The notes below the pieces were generated by a model. The model saw only the letters and a program-made list of their open reading frames with translations, made no database searches and had not been told where the DNA came from. This document shows, piece after piece, positions 1 to 5,213 of a stretch of DNA of 9,794 bases. Source of the DNA: Bryobacterales bacterium. GTDB lineage: Bacteria > Acidobacteriota > Terriglobia > Bryobacterales > Bryobacteraceae. How positions within the stretch are numbered: the stretch's first letter is position 1; every line of letters begins with the position of its first letter. Both the position numbers and the translations under genes were made by a program. The stretch lies in contig DNFG01000077.1 in the NCBI GenBank assembly GCA_003487005.1, positions 1 through 9,794 of the forward strand. The letters are read 5' to 3'.

Positions 1-137
1 ATATCGAGAAATTCCTCGACTTTGACGACGAGGGAGGGCTTCTCGAAGTAGTCTCCGACTTCGTCGCCGTCGAGCAGGTCGTAGGTGACGTCGAAGTCCA
101 TGGTGTCGAGGACAATATCGAGAAATTCCTCGACTTT
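1..137. repeat. 23-bp exact direct repeat inside jag (copies at 1-23 and 115-137)
   Basis: The same 23 bases occur at 1-23 and 115-137. They are 114 bases apart, a multiple of three, so both copies are read in the same frame and both encode KVEEFLDI. The sequence between and around the copies does not match, so this is not a simple tandem duplication. The left copy touches the window edge. Confidence 0.85.
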
Positions 138-179
138 GTCGCCGACGGTATCGATGGTGTATTTGCTCCGGTCGCTCAT
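1..179 (-). CDS. jag: Jag/KhpB-like RNA-binding protein, N-terminal part (3' end outside window)
   Basis: Only the first 59 codons are present, from the ATG at 177-179 to the left edge. The visible part is acidic (MSDRSKYTIDTVGDKVEEFL...) and contains none of the KH or R3H motifs that define Jag. The call therefore rests mainly on position: it follows yidC by 30 bases in the same direction, where jag lies in very many bacteria. Jag-family proteins bind RNA and are linked to cell division and envelope synthesis; here the gene would be co-expressed with yidC. No good ribosome binding site sits close to the ATG; the nearest purine-rich stretch (GGAAGGAA) is about 19 bases upstream. The peptide VEEFLDI occurs twice, 38 residues apart, encoded by an exact 23-base repeat. 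That is odd and is reported separately. Confidence 0.7.
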   Translation of the reverse strand, partial: MSDRSKYTIDTVGDKVEEFLDIVLDTMDFDVTYDLLDGDEVGDYFEKPSLVVKVEEFLD

Positions 180-209
180 GGTGGCCGCCGCTAGGGGTTC
201 CTTCCGCTC

Positions 210-1946
210 TTACTTCTTCTTCTTTTTGGACTGCGCGGTCGTCTGGACGGGGGCGGGTGCGGCGATGGGATGGGTTTTGTTGAAGAAGTATTGCTGCACA
301 ATGCCGACCACGTTGCCAGTGAGCCAGTATAACACCAGCCCGCTCGACGCGCCGTAGAACATCACGCCCAGCATAATGGGCATCAACATCATGATTTTCT
401 GCTGCGAGGGATCGGCGCTCGGGGTGGGCGTCATCTTCTGGATGCCGACCTGAGTGATCAGCATGCCGATGGGCAGCAGCCGGATGAAGCTCTGCTCGGG
501 CTGCGAAAGGTCGGGTACCCAGAGCCACGACGCGCCGCGGAGTTCAATCGCCACCGACAGCACCTTGAAAAAGGCGATAAAGAACGGCATCTGCAGCAGC
601 AGCGGGATGCACCCGCCAAGTGGATTGATACCCGACTTCTGGTAGAGCGCCATCAATTCGGCGTTCTGCTCCTGCTTGCGCGGATCCTTCATCGAGATGC
701 CTTTGTACTTCTCGTTGATCGCCGCGATCTGCGGTTGAATCGACGACATCTTGCGCGCCGAGCGGAGACTGCTGATGCGCAACGGCAGCATCAGGATGTT
801 AATGATGATCGTGACCACCACAATCGCCCAGCCCCAGTTGTGCGTCCAGTTGGCGTCGAACCACAACAGAACCGAGAACAGTGGCTTGGCGATGAACCAG
901 AACCAGCCCCAGTCAATCAACTGCTGGAGCTTCGGGTTGGTGTCGCGCAGAATCGCGGTGTCCTTCGGCCCGACGAACAGCGTCTGGCGGAGCGCCCCCT
1001 GAGTCCCCCAGGCGGCGCCGACATGTGCAATGTCGTCCTCGCCGACGGCCGGGGCGAACTTGTCCTGCCAGGTCTGGAAGTCCAGAGATTCGCCCGCTTC
1101 GGGAAGCAGTACCGCGGCAAAGTACGTGTCCTGAAGCCCAGCGAAGCTGAAAGAACCGCTCAACGTGACAGGCCCTTCCTTCGCGACGCCGGCATCTTCT
1201 TCAATCAACTTGTTCTTGGCGATGTCGTAAACGACGCTCTTCATCGTGCCCGCGGCATTGTGTGCCGTCAGATCGCCAAAGCCGCCGCGCCAGGCCAGCA
1301 GGTGTGGAATCGTCCGGGCATGGTCGATCACCTCCGATTCCAGCTCGGCACGGTACATCTTTTCGTCGAAACGGAAGACTTTGCGGGCCGAAACCGGGCC
1401 CTTGGCATACTCAAAGATGATCGTGTGCGGGTCGGGCTGTTCAGCCGCGAAGTACACCTTGTTCAGGTCGGTTTCCGGTTTGCTGGCACGGAAGACATAC
1501 TGGAACGGCCACCCGGCCGTCGGTGCGGCAGCGGCGCTCACCACCTCCACCGGCTTGCCGTTGTTATCGTCGTAGTTCTTCAGAATCCAACTGCGAACCG
1601 TGGCGCCGCGGTTCGAGAACGTGACGCGGTAGTTTTCCGTCTCGATCGTAAAGGTCCTCTCCGCGTCGTCGCCCCGCTCACCAGCGATGGGGGTGGCGGC
1701 GGCGGGGACCGGTTCGGGCTTGGGGGCGTCCGGGGTCGCCTCAGGCGTCTTCTCCGCGGCGGACTCGACAGCGGCGGGCGGGGGTGTTTTGGGCGCTTCC
1801 GGCGGCGGGAACAGGTATTGCGAACCCAGAAGAACCAGACCCATCAGGCCGAAGGCCATCAAGAGGCGCTTCTCCATGGAAATTTCGGGTTTGGCTGACC
1901 CGATCTTGACGGGCGCGGGGTTGGTCGAGGAATCGTTATCGGCCAT
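210..1946 (-). CDS. yidC: Membrane protein insertase YidC
   Basis: YidC (Oxa1 family) inserts and folds inner-membrane proteins, alone or with SecYEG. At 578 residues it has the long Gram-negative form. A first transmembrane helix lies at about 27-46, followed by a Pro/Ala/Glu-rich linker to about 90 and a large periplasmic domain at about 95-340. The conserved five-helix insertase core is at about 345-560, with PLGGCIPLLLQMP (442-454) and SGLVLYW (535-541) as clear family motifs. The C-terminus ends in a Lys-rich tail (SKKKKK) that could touch the ribosome. Asn383 lies where E. coli has the groove residue Arg366; an Arg follows at 390. The ATG at 1944-1946 follows the yidD stop by 15 bases, with AGGA overlapping that stop as a weak ribosome site about 13 bases away. 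It belongs to the rpmH operon. Confidence 0.97.
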   Translation of the reverse strand: MADNDSSTNPAPVKIGSAKPEISMEKRLLMAFGLMGLVLLGSQYLFPPPEAPKTPPPAAVESAAEKTPEATPDAPKPEPVPAAATPIAGERGDDAERTFTIETENYRVTFSNRGATVRSWILKNYDDNNGKPVEVVSAAAAPTAGWPFQYVFRASKPETDLNKVYFAAEQPDPHTIIFEYAKGPVSARKVFRFDEKMYRAELESEVIDHARTIPHLLAWRGGFGDLTAHNAAGTMKSVVYDIAKNKLIEEDAGVAKEGPVTLSGSFSFAGLQDTYFAAVLLPEAGESLDFQTWQDKFAPAVGEDDIAHVGAAWGTQGALRQTLFVGPKDTAILRDTNPKLQQLIDWGWFWFIAKPLFSVLLWFDANWTHNWGWAIVVVTIIINILMLPLRISSLRSARKMSSIQPQIAAINEKYKGISMKDPRKQEQNAELMALYQKSGINPLGGCIPLLLQMPFFIAFFKVLSVAIELRGASWLWVPDLSQPEQSFIRLLPIGMLITQVGIQKMTPTPSADPSQQKIMMLMPIMLGVMFYGASSGLVLYWLTGNVVGIVQQYFFNKTHPIAAPAPVQTTAQSKKKKK

Positions 1947-1961
1947 GTTTGTGAAGTGTTC

Positions 1962-2174
1962 CTATCGGACGGGATCAACGCCGCCCGGATGAAAGGGATG
2001 GCAGCGGGCAAGCCGGCGGAGGCCCATCAGGACCCCGCGCGCAGCGCCGTAGCGGTCCACGGCGTCCCGCATATAGATCGAACAAGTGGGATGAAAGCGG
2101 CAAGCGGAGGGCAAAAGAGGAGAAATGAAGCGTTTATAGCCGTCCAGAAGGGCCAGAAGCAGTATCCGGATCAT
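1962..2174 (-). CDS. yidD: Membrane protein insertion efficiency factor YidD
   Basis: This small (70 aa) inner-face membrane protein of the UPF0161 family helps YidC-dependent insertion. The hallmark sequences are present: [10 protein letters not shown] (25-34) and RCHPFHPGG (57-65), with Cys25, Cys31 and Cys58. The N-terminal part ([22 protein letters not shown]) is the amphipathic membrane-contacting segment expected of the family. Its ATG overlaps the rnpA stop as ATGA, so translation is probably coupled, and it sits directly before yidC, its functional partner. The length is normal for the family. Confidence 0.96.
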   Translation of the reverse strand: MIRILLLALLDGYKRFISPLLPSACRFHPTCSIYMRDAVDRYGAARGVLMGLRRLARCHPFHPGGVDPVR

Positions 2175-2599
2175 CGCGGTGACGCTCCGCAGCGCTCAAA
2201 GATGCGCTCGACATCGGCGGCGAGGTCGGCGGGAGTGGCCGTCAGGCTGGCACGGCGAAGGTTCCAGACGATCCGCCACTCGGGAGCAAGACGCGAAAGC
2301 TGGCGGCGGATGATCTCGCGCAGGCGACGGCGCATCCGGTTTCTTTTCACAGCTTTACCCAGGGCGCGGGGCGTCGTGAAGCCCACCTTCGGACCCTCCA
2401 GGCCGGGGGCAGCCCAGCAGAAGGCGACAAAATGGCGGGTCGGAATCCGCAAACCTTGGTCGTACACCTGTCGGAATTCGGACGGCTGCAGCAGCCGGCG
2501 GCTCTTGGGAAAGCCTTCACCGTGGACCGGTCCGGAGGCTCCGCGCGCGCCGCCGGGCGCGGGACTAGCTGTTGGCGTAACGAACGGCCCGTTCGTCAC
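2171..2599 (-). CDS. rnpA: Ribonuclease P protein component, starting within rpmH
   Basis: RnpA is the protein subunit of RNase P, which trims the 5' leader of precursor tRNAs. The family signature is clear: [14 protein letters not shown] (29-42), the central strand [14 protein letters not shown], and the basic RNR-type helix [11 protein letters not shown] (85-95). At 142 residues it is longer than usual because of about 28 extra Pro/Gly/Ala-rich residues at the N-terminus. The start is GTG at 2597-2599: an in-frame TGA lies three codons upstream, and no ATG, GTG or TTG occurs between this GTG and the conserved domain. The gene therefore overlaps rpmH by 35 bases in another frame. No Shine-Dalgarno sequence precedes the GTG, which suggests coupling to rpmH translation. 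It ends in an ATGA overlap with yidD. Confidence 0.95.
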   Translation of the reverse strand: MTNGPFVTPTASPAPGGARGASGPVHGEGFPKSRRLLQPSEFRQVYDQGLRIPTRHFVAFCWAAPGLEGPKVGFTTPRALGKAVKRNRMRRRLREIIRRQLSRLAPEWRIVWNLRRASLTATPADLAADVERIFERCGASPR

Positions 2600-2735
2600 T
2601 GACAGTCAACTGGTGGCGGCCACGGGCGCGGCGGCGGGCGAGAACGGCGCGGCCGTTCTTGGTCTTCATCCGGGCCCGGAAGCCGTGTTTCTTCGCGCGG
2701 CGGTGGTTATTGGGCTGAAATGTTCTCTTCGGCAT
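2565..2735 (-). CDS. rpmH: 50S ribosomal protein L34
   Basis: This is a small basic protein of the large ribosomal subunit. The 56-residue product begins [19 protein letters not shown] and continues with [21 protein letters not shown], the nearly invariant L34 core. About ten further residues ([16 protein letters not shown]) extend beyond the usual 44-46 residue form; their codons are the stretch shared with the start of rnpA. The ATG at 2733-2735 has a good ribosome site, AAGGA at 2744-2748, eight bases upstream. It is the first gene of the rpmH-rnpA-yidD-yidC-jag operon, transcribed from the promoter at 2817-2846. Confidence 0.97.
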   Translation of the reverse strand: MPKRTFQPNNHRRAKKHGFRARMKTKNGRAVLARRRARGRHQLTVSDERAVRYANS

Positions 2736-2788
2736 GATTCAGTTCCTTCGGGGACGCCCAATTTTGAGTCCGGGCGCAATAATGCGTG

Positions 2789-2808
2789 GCGCCACCTGAG
2801 GGTGGCGC
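2789..2808 (-). promoter_or_regulatory. Hairpin at the predicted 5' end of the rpmH operon mRNA
   Basis: Perfect 8-bp arms GCGCCACC (2789-2796) and GGTGGCGC (2801-2808) enclose a four-base loop. On the minus strand the first arm begins about eight bases after the -10 element, so the hairpin would lie at or within a base or two of the transcript's 5' end. About 50 bases of leader follow before the rpmH ribosome site. No T-run follows on either strand, so it is not a standard terminator. It may protect the 5' end of the message or bind a regulator; this is inference. Confidence 0.6.
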
Positions 2809-2816
2809 AAAACACC

Positions 2817-2846
2817 AGTATAGGCGGGGGAAAGGGGGGGTGTCAA
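2817..2846 (-). promoter_or_regulatory. Sigma-70 type promoter of the rpmH-rnpA-yidD-yidC-jag operon
   Basis: On the minus strand a perfect -35 TTGACA (2841-2846) is followed, after 18 bases, by the -10 TATACT (2817-2822). The spacer is almost only C and T: C7, T3, C5, then GCC. The match is close to consensus, as expected for an abundant ribosomal-protein message. Transcription would start near 2808-2810, giving a leader of about 75 bases. Confidence 0.8.
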
Positions 2847-2859
2847 ACCAGCCTGGTTT
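2845..2859. promoter_or_regulatory. Palindrome AAACCAG-C-CTGGTTT next to the rpmH promoter
   Basis: A perfect 7-1-7 inverted repeat overlaps the end of the TTGACA -35 box by two bases, upstream of the rpmH operon and between it and the divergent gene that starts near 2907. A second perfect palindrome, TCCGATCGGA, lies at 2871-2880. The positions fit protein-binding sites controlling one or both divergent genes, but no regulator can be named. Confidence 0.4.
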
Positions 2860-2906
2860 TTGAGTTGAAATCCGATCGGACTCGATGCATGATGAGGGGT
2901 ATGAGG

Positions 2907-3395
2907 GTGAAACAATTCGGTTTACTTCTGTTTGTCGCGGCCGCACTTTCCGCCGCGCCCGGCGATCAGGACAAGAAAGAGGGCGGCCCACTCGTGAAGG
3001 GCGCCGCGGCGACCGAGAAGGCGGCCAAAGCTACCGGTAAAGCGACCACCGGCGCGGTGAAGGCAACCGGAAAAGGGGTGGTGAGAGCGGGCGAGGCCAC
3101 GGCCGATGGGGCGGAAACGGTCGGCCACGCGACGGTGGATGGAACGAAAGCGGCGGGCAGGGCCACGACCGGCGCGGCGAAAGCGACCGGCAGAGGTGTC
3201 GCCAGAGCGGGCGAGGCCACGGCGGACGGCGCTGAAACCCTCGGTAAAGCGACCGTCGATGGCACCAAGAAGGCTGGGAAAGCGACCGGCGGTGCGATCG
3301 GAAAGGGTGCCAAGGCCGTGGTTCGGGGGACCGGGACCGTGATCGAGAAGACCGGCGAGGGGTTGGGCAAAGCCGGAAAGAAGATTAAGGACTAG
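2907..3395 (+). CDS. Secreted 11-mer repeat protein (LEA/synuclein-like), function unknown
   Basis: The 162-residue product begins with a clean signal peptide (MKQFGLLLFVAAALSAAP, cleavage about 16-18) and is otherwise a low-complexity, Lys/Ala/Thr/Gly-rich chain. Residues 45-84 and 85-124 are a near-perfect tandem 40-residue repeat. Each unit breaks down as 11+7+11+11 residues, for example KATTGAVKATG, KGVVRAG, EATADGAETVG and HATVDGTKAAG. Eleven-residue periodicity of this kind is known from group 3 LEA proteins and from alpha-synuclein, which are disordered in solution and helical on membranes or when dry. A role in stress or envelope protection is inference. I prefer GTG 2907, seven bases after GAGGGG (2894-2899); ATG codons in the same frame at 2889, 2892 and 2901 are alternatives. 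Its TAG overlaps the stop of the converging gene. Confidence 0.75.
   Translation: MKQFGLLLFVAAALSAAPGDQDKKEGGPLVKGAAATEKAAKATGKATTGAVKATGKGVVRAGEATADGAETVGHATVDGTKAAGRATTGAAKATGRGVARAGEATADGAETLGKATVDGTKKAGKATGGAIGKGAKAVVRGTGTVIEKTGEGLGKAGKKIKD
3039..3278 (+). repeat. Two tandem 120-bp coding repeats
   Basis: Two adjacent 120-base units, 3039-3158 and 3159-3278, encode the 40-residue repeats of the secreted protein. They share long identical runs, including a perfect 20-base match at 3084-3103 and 3204-3223. Most differences are silent or conservative (Lys/Arg, Val/Leu, Val/Ala), so the duplication is not recent or has been held under selection for the protein pattern. Confidence 0.8.
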
Positions 3396-3619
3396 CCCGG
3401 CAATTCTTTGCGAAGGATGGGCAGTCCGGCGCGCTTGAGAGCGCTATCCACATCAGGCAATTTGAGGCGCGAGGCGTCGTAGTGGACGATCAGTTCGTCC
3501 ATGGCGGGCGACAGACGGAGCATCGATAGGCCGTAAGTGCCGCGGGCACGGTCGATGGCCTCGAGCAGGGCGTCATCCAGCGGGGCGGTGAACGCGTACC
3601 GAACCTCAATCTTGGTCAT
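3392..3619 (-). CDS. Small protein with possible HMA/ferredoxin-like fold lacking metal cysteines
   Basis: The 75-residue product MTKIEVRYAFTAPLDDALLEAIDRAR... shows a likely strand-helix-strand-strand-helix-strand order: KIEVRYAF, DDALLEAIDRARG, LSMLRLS, ELIVHYDA, VDSALKRAG, PILRK. This is the layout of heavy-metal-associated (HMA) domains, but there is no CxxC and no Cys at all, so copper chaperone activity is unlikely. Function is unknown. It follows the RNA methyltransferase gene by 22 bases and is probably the last gene of that operon. ATG 3617-3619 is preferred; a TTG nine bases upstream is possible. No good ribosome site is visible. Its TAG overlaps the TAG of the opposing gene in a shared CTAG, so the genes meet with no intergenic space. 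Confidence 0.65.
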   Translation of the reverse strand: MTKIEVRYAFTAPLDDALLEAIDRARGTYGLSMLRLSPAMDELIVHYDASRLKLPDVDSALKRAGLPILRKELPG

Positions 3620-3641
3620 AGATGTCAACAGGATAGCACCG

Positions 3642-4373
3642 CTAACCCGGATTTTTCAGCCTCCATAGGATTTGTCGAAGGATGCCGGTCCAGACGGGGG
3701 CGTCAGCGTCGCGGAGAGCGAGGCGGCGGACCAGTTGGCGGAGCTTTTCTTCGGCCGATTTCTGTTCGTTGAACTGGTATTCGCCGGAGATGGCCATGAT
3801 TTCCTTCAAGAGTAGTGTAATGCGCTCCAGAGTGGGTGCCGGGGCGAGTTCTGCGGCTTGGGGAAGTTGACGGGCGGTGGCGGGTTGCCGGACAAGTTCG
3901 TAGAGGGTGACTGCGACGGCCTGGGCGAGGTTCATCGACTCGTGTTCCCGCCGGGTTGGGATCCGGAGCAGCATCTGGCAATGGCTGATGTCGTGGTTCG
4001 ACAGGCCAAACTTCTCGGAGCCGAAAAGGATCGCGACACTGGACGACGACAAATGACGTTTGATGAGCCGGGCGCCTCGCTCAAGGCGGAGAATGGGGAG
4101 TTCCGGCTGGCGATGGGCGATGCCGGCCGTACCGGCGACGAGGGTGCATCCGTGGAGGGCGCTGGCGACGTCAGGATAGACCGTCGCCTGCTGTAGTAAT
4201 TCACTGGCGCCGACGGCCGAGACGGCTTCGCGGAAGGCGGCATCGTACGGGTTCACGAGGCGTAAGTCAAAGAAACCAAAGTTGCTCATGCCGCGGGCCA
4301 CCGCGCCGATGTTGAGCGGATTGCGGGTGTCGATGAGGACAACGGCGACCCGGGATTGCGGGTCCGCACTCAC
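3642..4373 (-). CDS. TrmJ/LasT-type SpoU family RNA 2'-O-methyltransferase
   Basis: This is a member of the SPOUT (TrmH/SpoU) class, closest in pattern to TrmJ, which 2'-O-methylates tRNA position 32 using S-adenosylmethionine. All three family motifs are present: motif 1 NPLNIGAVARGM (18-29) with the catalytic-type Arg27, motif 2 LFGSEKFGLSN (116-126), and motif 3 RIPTRREHESMNLAQAVAV (137-155), which forms the knotted cofactor pocket. Residues 180-243 form a helical, charged C-terminal extension typical of TrmJ-like proteins. At 243 aa the length matches E. coli TrmJ. The start is GTG (4371-4373), overlapping the stop of the membrane-protein gene as GTGA, so translation is probably coupled. 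Substrate is inferred; other rRNA or tRNA targets cannot be excluded. Confidence 0.9.
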   Translation of the reverse strand: MSADPQSRVAVVLIDTRNPLNIGAVARGMSNFGFFDLRLVNPYDAAFREAVSAVGASELLQQATVYPDVASALHGCTLVAGTAGIAHRQPELPILRLERGARLIKRHLSSSSVAILFGSEKFGLSNHDISHCQMLLRIPTRREHESMNLAQAVAVTLYELVRQPATARQLPQAAELAPAPTLERITLLLKEIMAISGEYQFNEQKSAEEKLRQLVRRLALRDADAPVWTGILRQILWRLKNPG

Positions 4374-4858
4374 GGGAGGGACACCCGGTCTGGCGTTTCG
4401 GAGAAGTCGGGTTCACGCCAGGCGACGAGAGCCTGGGGCAGACTGGGCAGCAGCAGGATGAAGGGGAAGAAGATAAAGGGGGAATTGCCGCTGAACGCGG
4501 TGCGTGGTCCCAGAGAGTAGCCGTAGATGGCCTGGAGTCCGTAGACGAGGTGCGCTGCGATCAGAAGGAAGCAGACGATGCGGTACGAATCGGCCATGGC
4601 TTTCAAGCGGATGGACTGCTGGCGTTCATCGAGTTGGTTGGCGGGGCGGAAGTCGGCGGGCGAGGAGACGAAATAGAAAAGTCCGCCGAGCATGGCGGCG
4701 GCGATGACGCCGAAGAGACCAAACATCTCCGCCTGCTTTGAAGTCCCTCCGGCTCCAAAGAAGAGAATGGCTAACCCATTCAGAAATAACAGGAAGTAGA
4801 GGGCGACCAGAACGCGGCGGACCTTCTGGGCGGCGAACCGGCGGAGCGTTTCGTTCAT
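4370..4858 (-). CDS. Four-helix membrane protein paired with XRE regulator
   Basis: The 162-residue product has four likely membrane helices at about 15-35, 46-64, 92-113 and 126-146. A cytosolic loop of about 27 residues between helices 2 and 3 holds LDERQQSIRLKAMADSYRI (76-94). A DERQ-type motif before a helix is typical of small integral membrane proteins encoded next to Xre-family regulators; I recall this pairing but cannot name the family with certainty. ATG 4856-4858 overlaps the regulator's stop as ATGA and has its own strong ribosome site, AAAGGAG at 4866-4872, seven bases upstream. The product may hold or sense for the regulator at the membrane; this is inference. Confidence 0.8.
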   Translation of the reverse strand: MNETLRRFAAQKVRRVLVALYFLLFLNGLAILFFGAGGTSKQAEMFGLFGVIAAAMLGGLFYFVSSPADFRPANQLDERQQSIRLKAMADSYRIVCFLLIAAHLVYGLQAIYGYSLGPRTAFSGNSPFIFFPFILLLPSLPQALVAWREPDFSETPDRVSLP

Positions 4859-5145
4859 TGTCCGTCTCCTTTCTGACTATTTTTGCCGTAGTTGGACAGG
4901 AACCCGAGTTCCTCGCTCAGTGGACGGAAGGGCTTGCGGGAGAAGATCATCTCGATGGGGAGTTTGAAGAACTCGCTGAGGCGGAGCGCGAGGTCGAGGC
5001 TGGGGTTGTAGTCGCCGCGTTCGAGGTAGCCGACAGTCTGGTAGTTGATGCCGAGAGCGTCGGCAAGGTTCTGGCGGGTCAATCCTCGCTCGGCGCGGAG
5101 GACAGTGAGGCGGTTGTAGATCCTGCCGTCCTGTGTGACTGCCAT
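4855..5145 (-). CDS. XRE/Cro-C1 family transcriptional regulator
   Basis: This small DNA-binding protein (96 aa from ATG 5143-5145) has a single helix-turn-helix domain at about 10-66: NRLTVLRAERGLTRQNLADALGINYQTVGYLERGDYNPSLDLALRLSEFF, followed by LPIEMIFSRKPF and a short polar tail. The recognition helix is around NYQTVGYLE (34-42). In-frame starts further up are ATG 5151, ATG 5163 and TTG codons at 5169 and 5172. I prefer 5145 (or 5151) because the candidate promoter 5152-5180 would start the message just there, possibly leaderless. It is the first gene of a four-gene operon, and a perfect inverted repeat over its promoter suggests autoregulation. Confidence 0.88.
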   Translation of the reverse strand: MAVTQDGRIYNRLTVLRAERGLTRQNLADALGINYQTVGYLERGDYNPSLDLALRLSEFFKLPIEMIFSRKPFRPLSEELGFLSNYGKNSQKGDGQ

Positions 5146-5147
5146 GT

Positions 5148-5177
5148 ACATATTGTTGTACATCTCCAACAATATGT
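5148..5177. promoter_or_regulatory. Perfect 11-8-11 inverted repeat, probable operator of the XRE gene
   Basis: Arms ACATATTGTTG (5148-5158) and CAACAATATGT (5167-5177) are exact inverse complements separated by eight bases. The heptamer TGTACAT, which contains the palindrome TGTACA, also occurs at 5145-5151 and 5157-5163. The arms lie over the -35 and -10 of the candidate promoter, so a bound dimer pair would block transcription. The binding protein is inferred to be the XRE regulator itself. Confidence 0.75.
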
Positions 5178-5180
5178 CAA
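5152..5180 (-). promoter_or_regulatory. Candidate promoter of the XRE operon
   Basis: On the minus strand TTGACA (5175-5180) is a perfect -35; 17 bases later AACAAT (5152-5157) matches four of six -10 positions. Transcription would begin close to the ATG codons at 5151 and 5145, so the message would have little or no leader and no Shine-Dalgarno sequence. The weak -10 is the reason for moderate confidence. Confidence 0.5.
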
Positions 5181-5213
5181 ATAACCACCGAATTACAGCG
5201 AAGGATCAGTTCG

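Noticed and set aside
735..1898. A 387-codon open frame on the plus strand
   Set aside because: It lies wholly antisense to yidC, whose protein is clearly conserved. The translation is Arg/Gly/Val-rich with no recognisable domain, as expected of a GC-rich shadow frame.
2826..2840. Possible G-quadruplex on the plus strand (G5-AAA-G7)
   Set aside because: Only three GGG tracts can be drawn from the two runs, so a normal three-layer quadruplex is not possible; the C-run spacer reading is simpler.
3367..3411. Imperfect inverted repeat (GCAAAG-CCGG with CCGG-CAATT-CTTTGC) across the two converging stops
   Set aside because: A five-base bulge and the absence of a T-run on either strand make it too weak to call as a terminator.
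3444..3452. DnaA-box-like CTATCCACA, which with rpmH nearby might hint at a replication origin
   Set aside because: It is a single 8-of-9 match inside a coding region. There is no box cluster, AT-rich stretch or dnaA gene, so oriC is not supported here.
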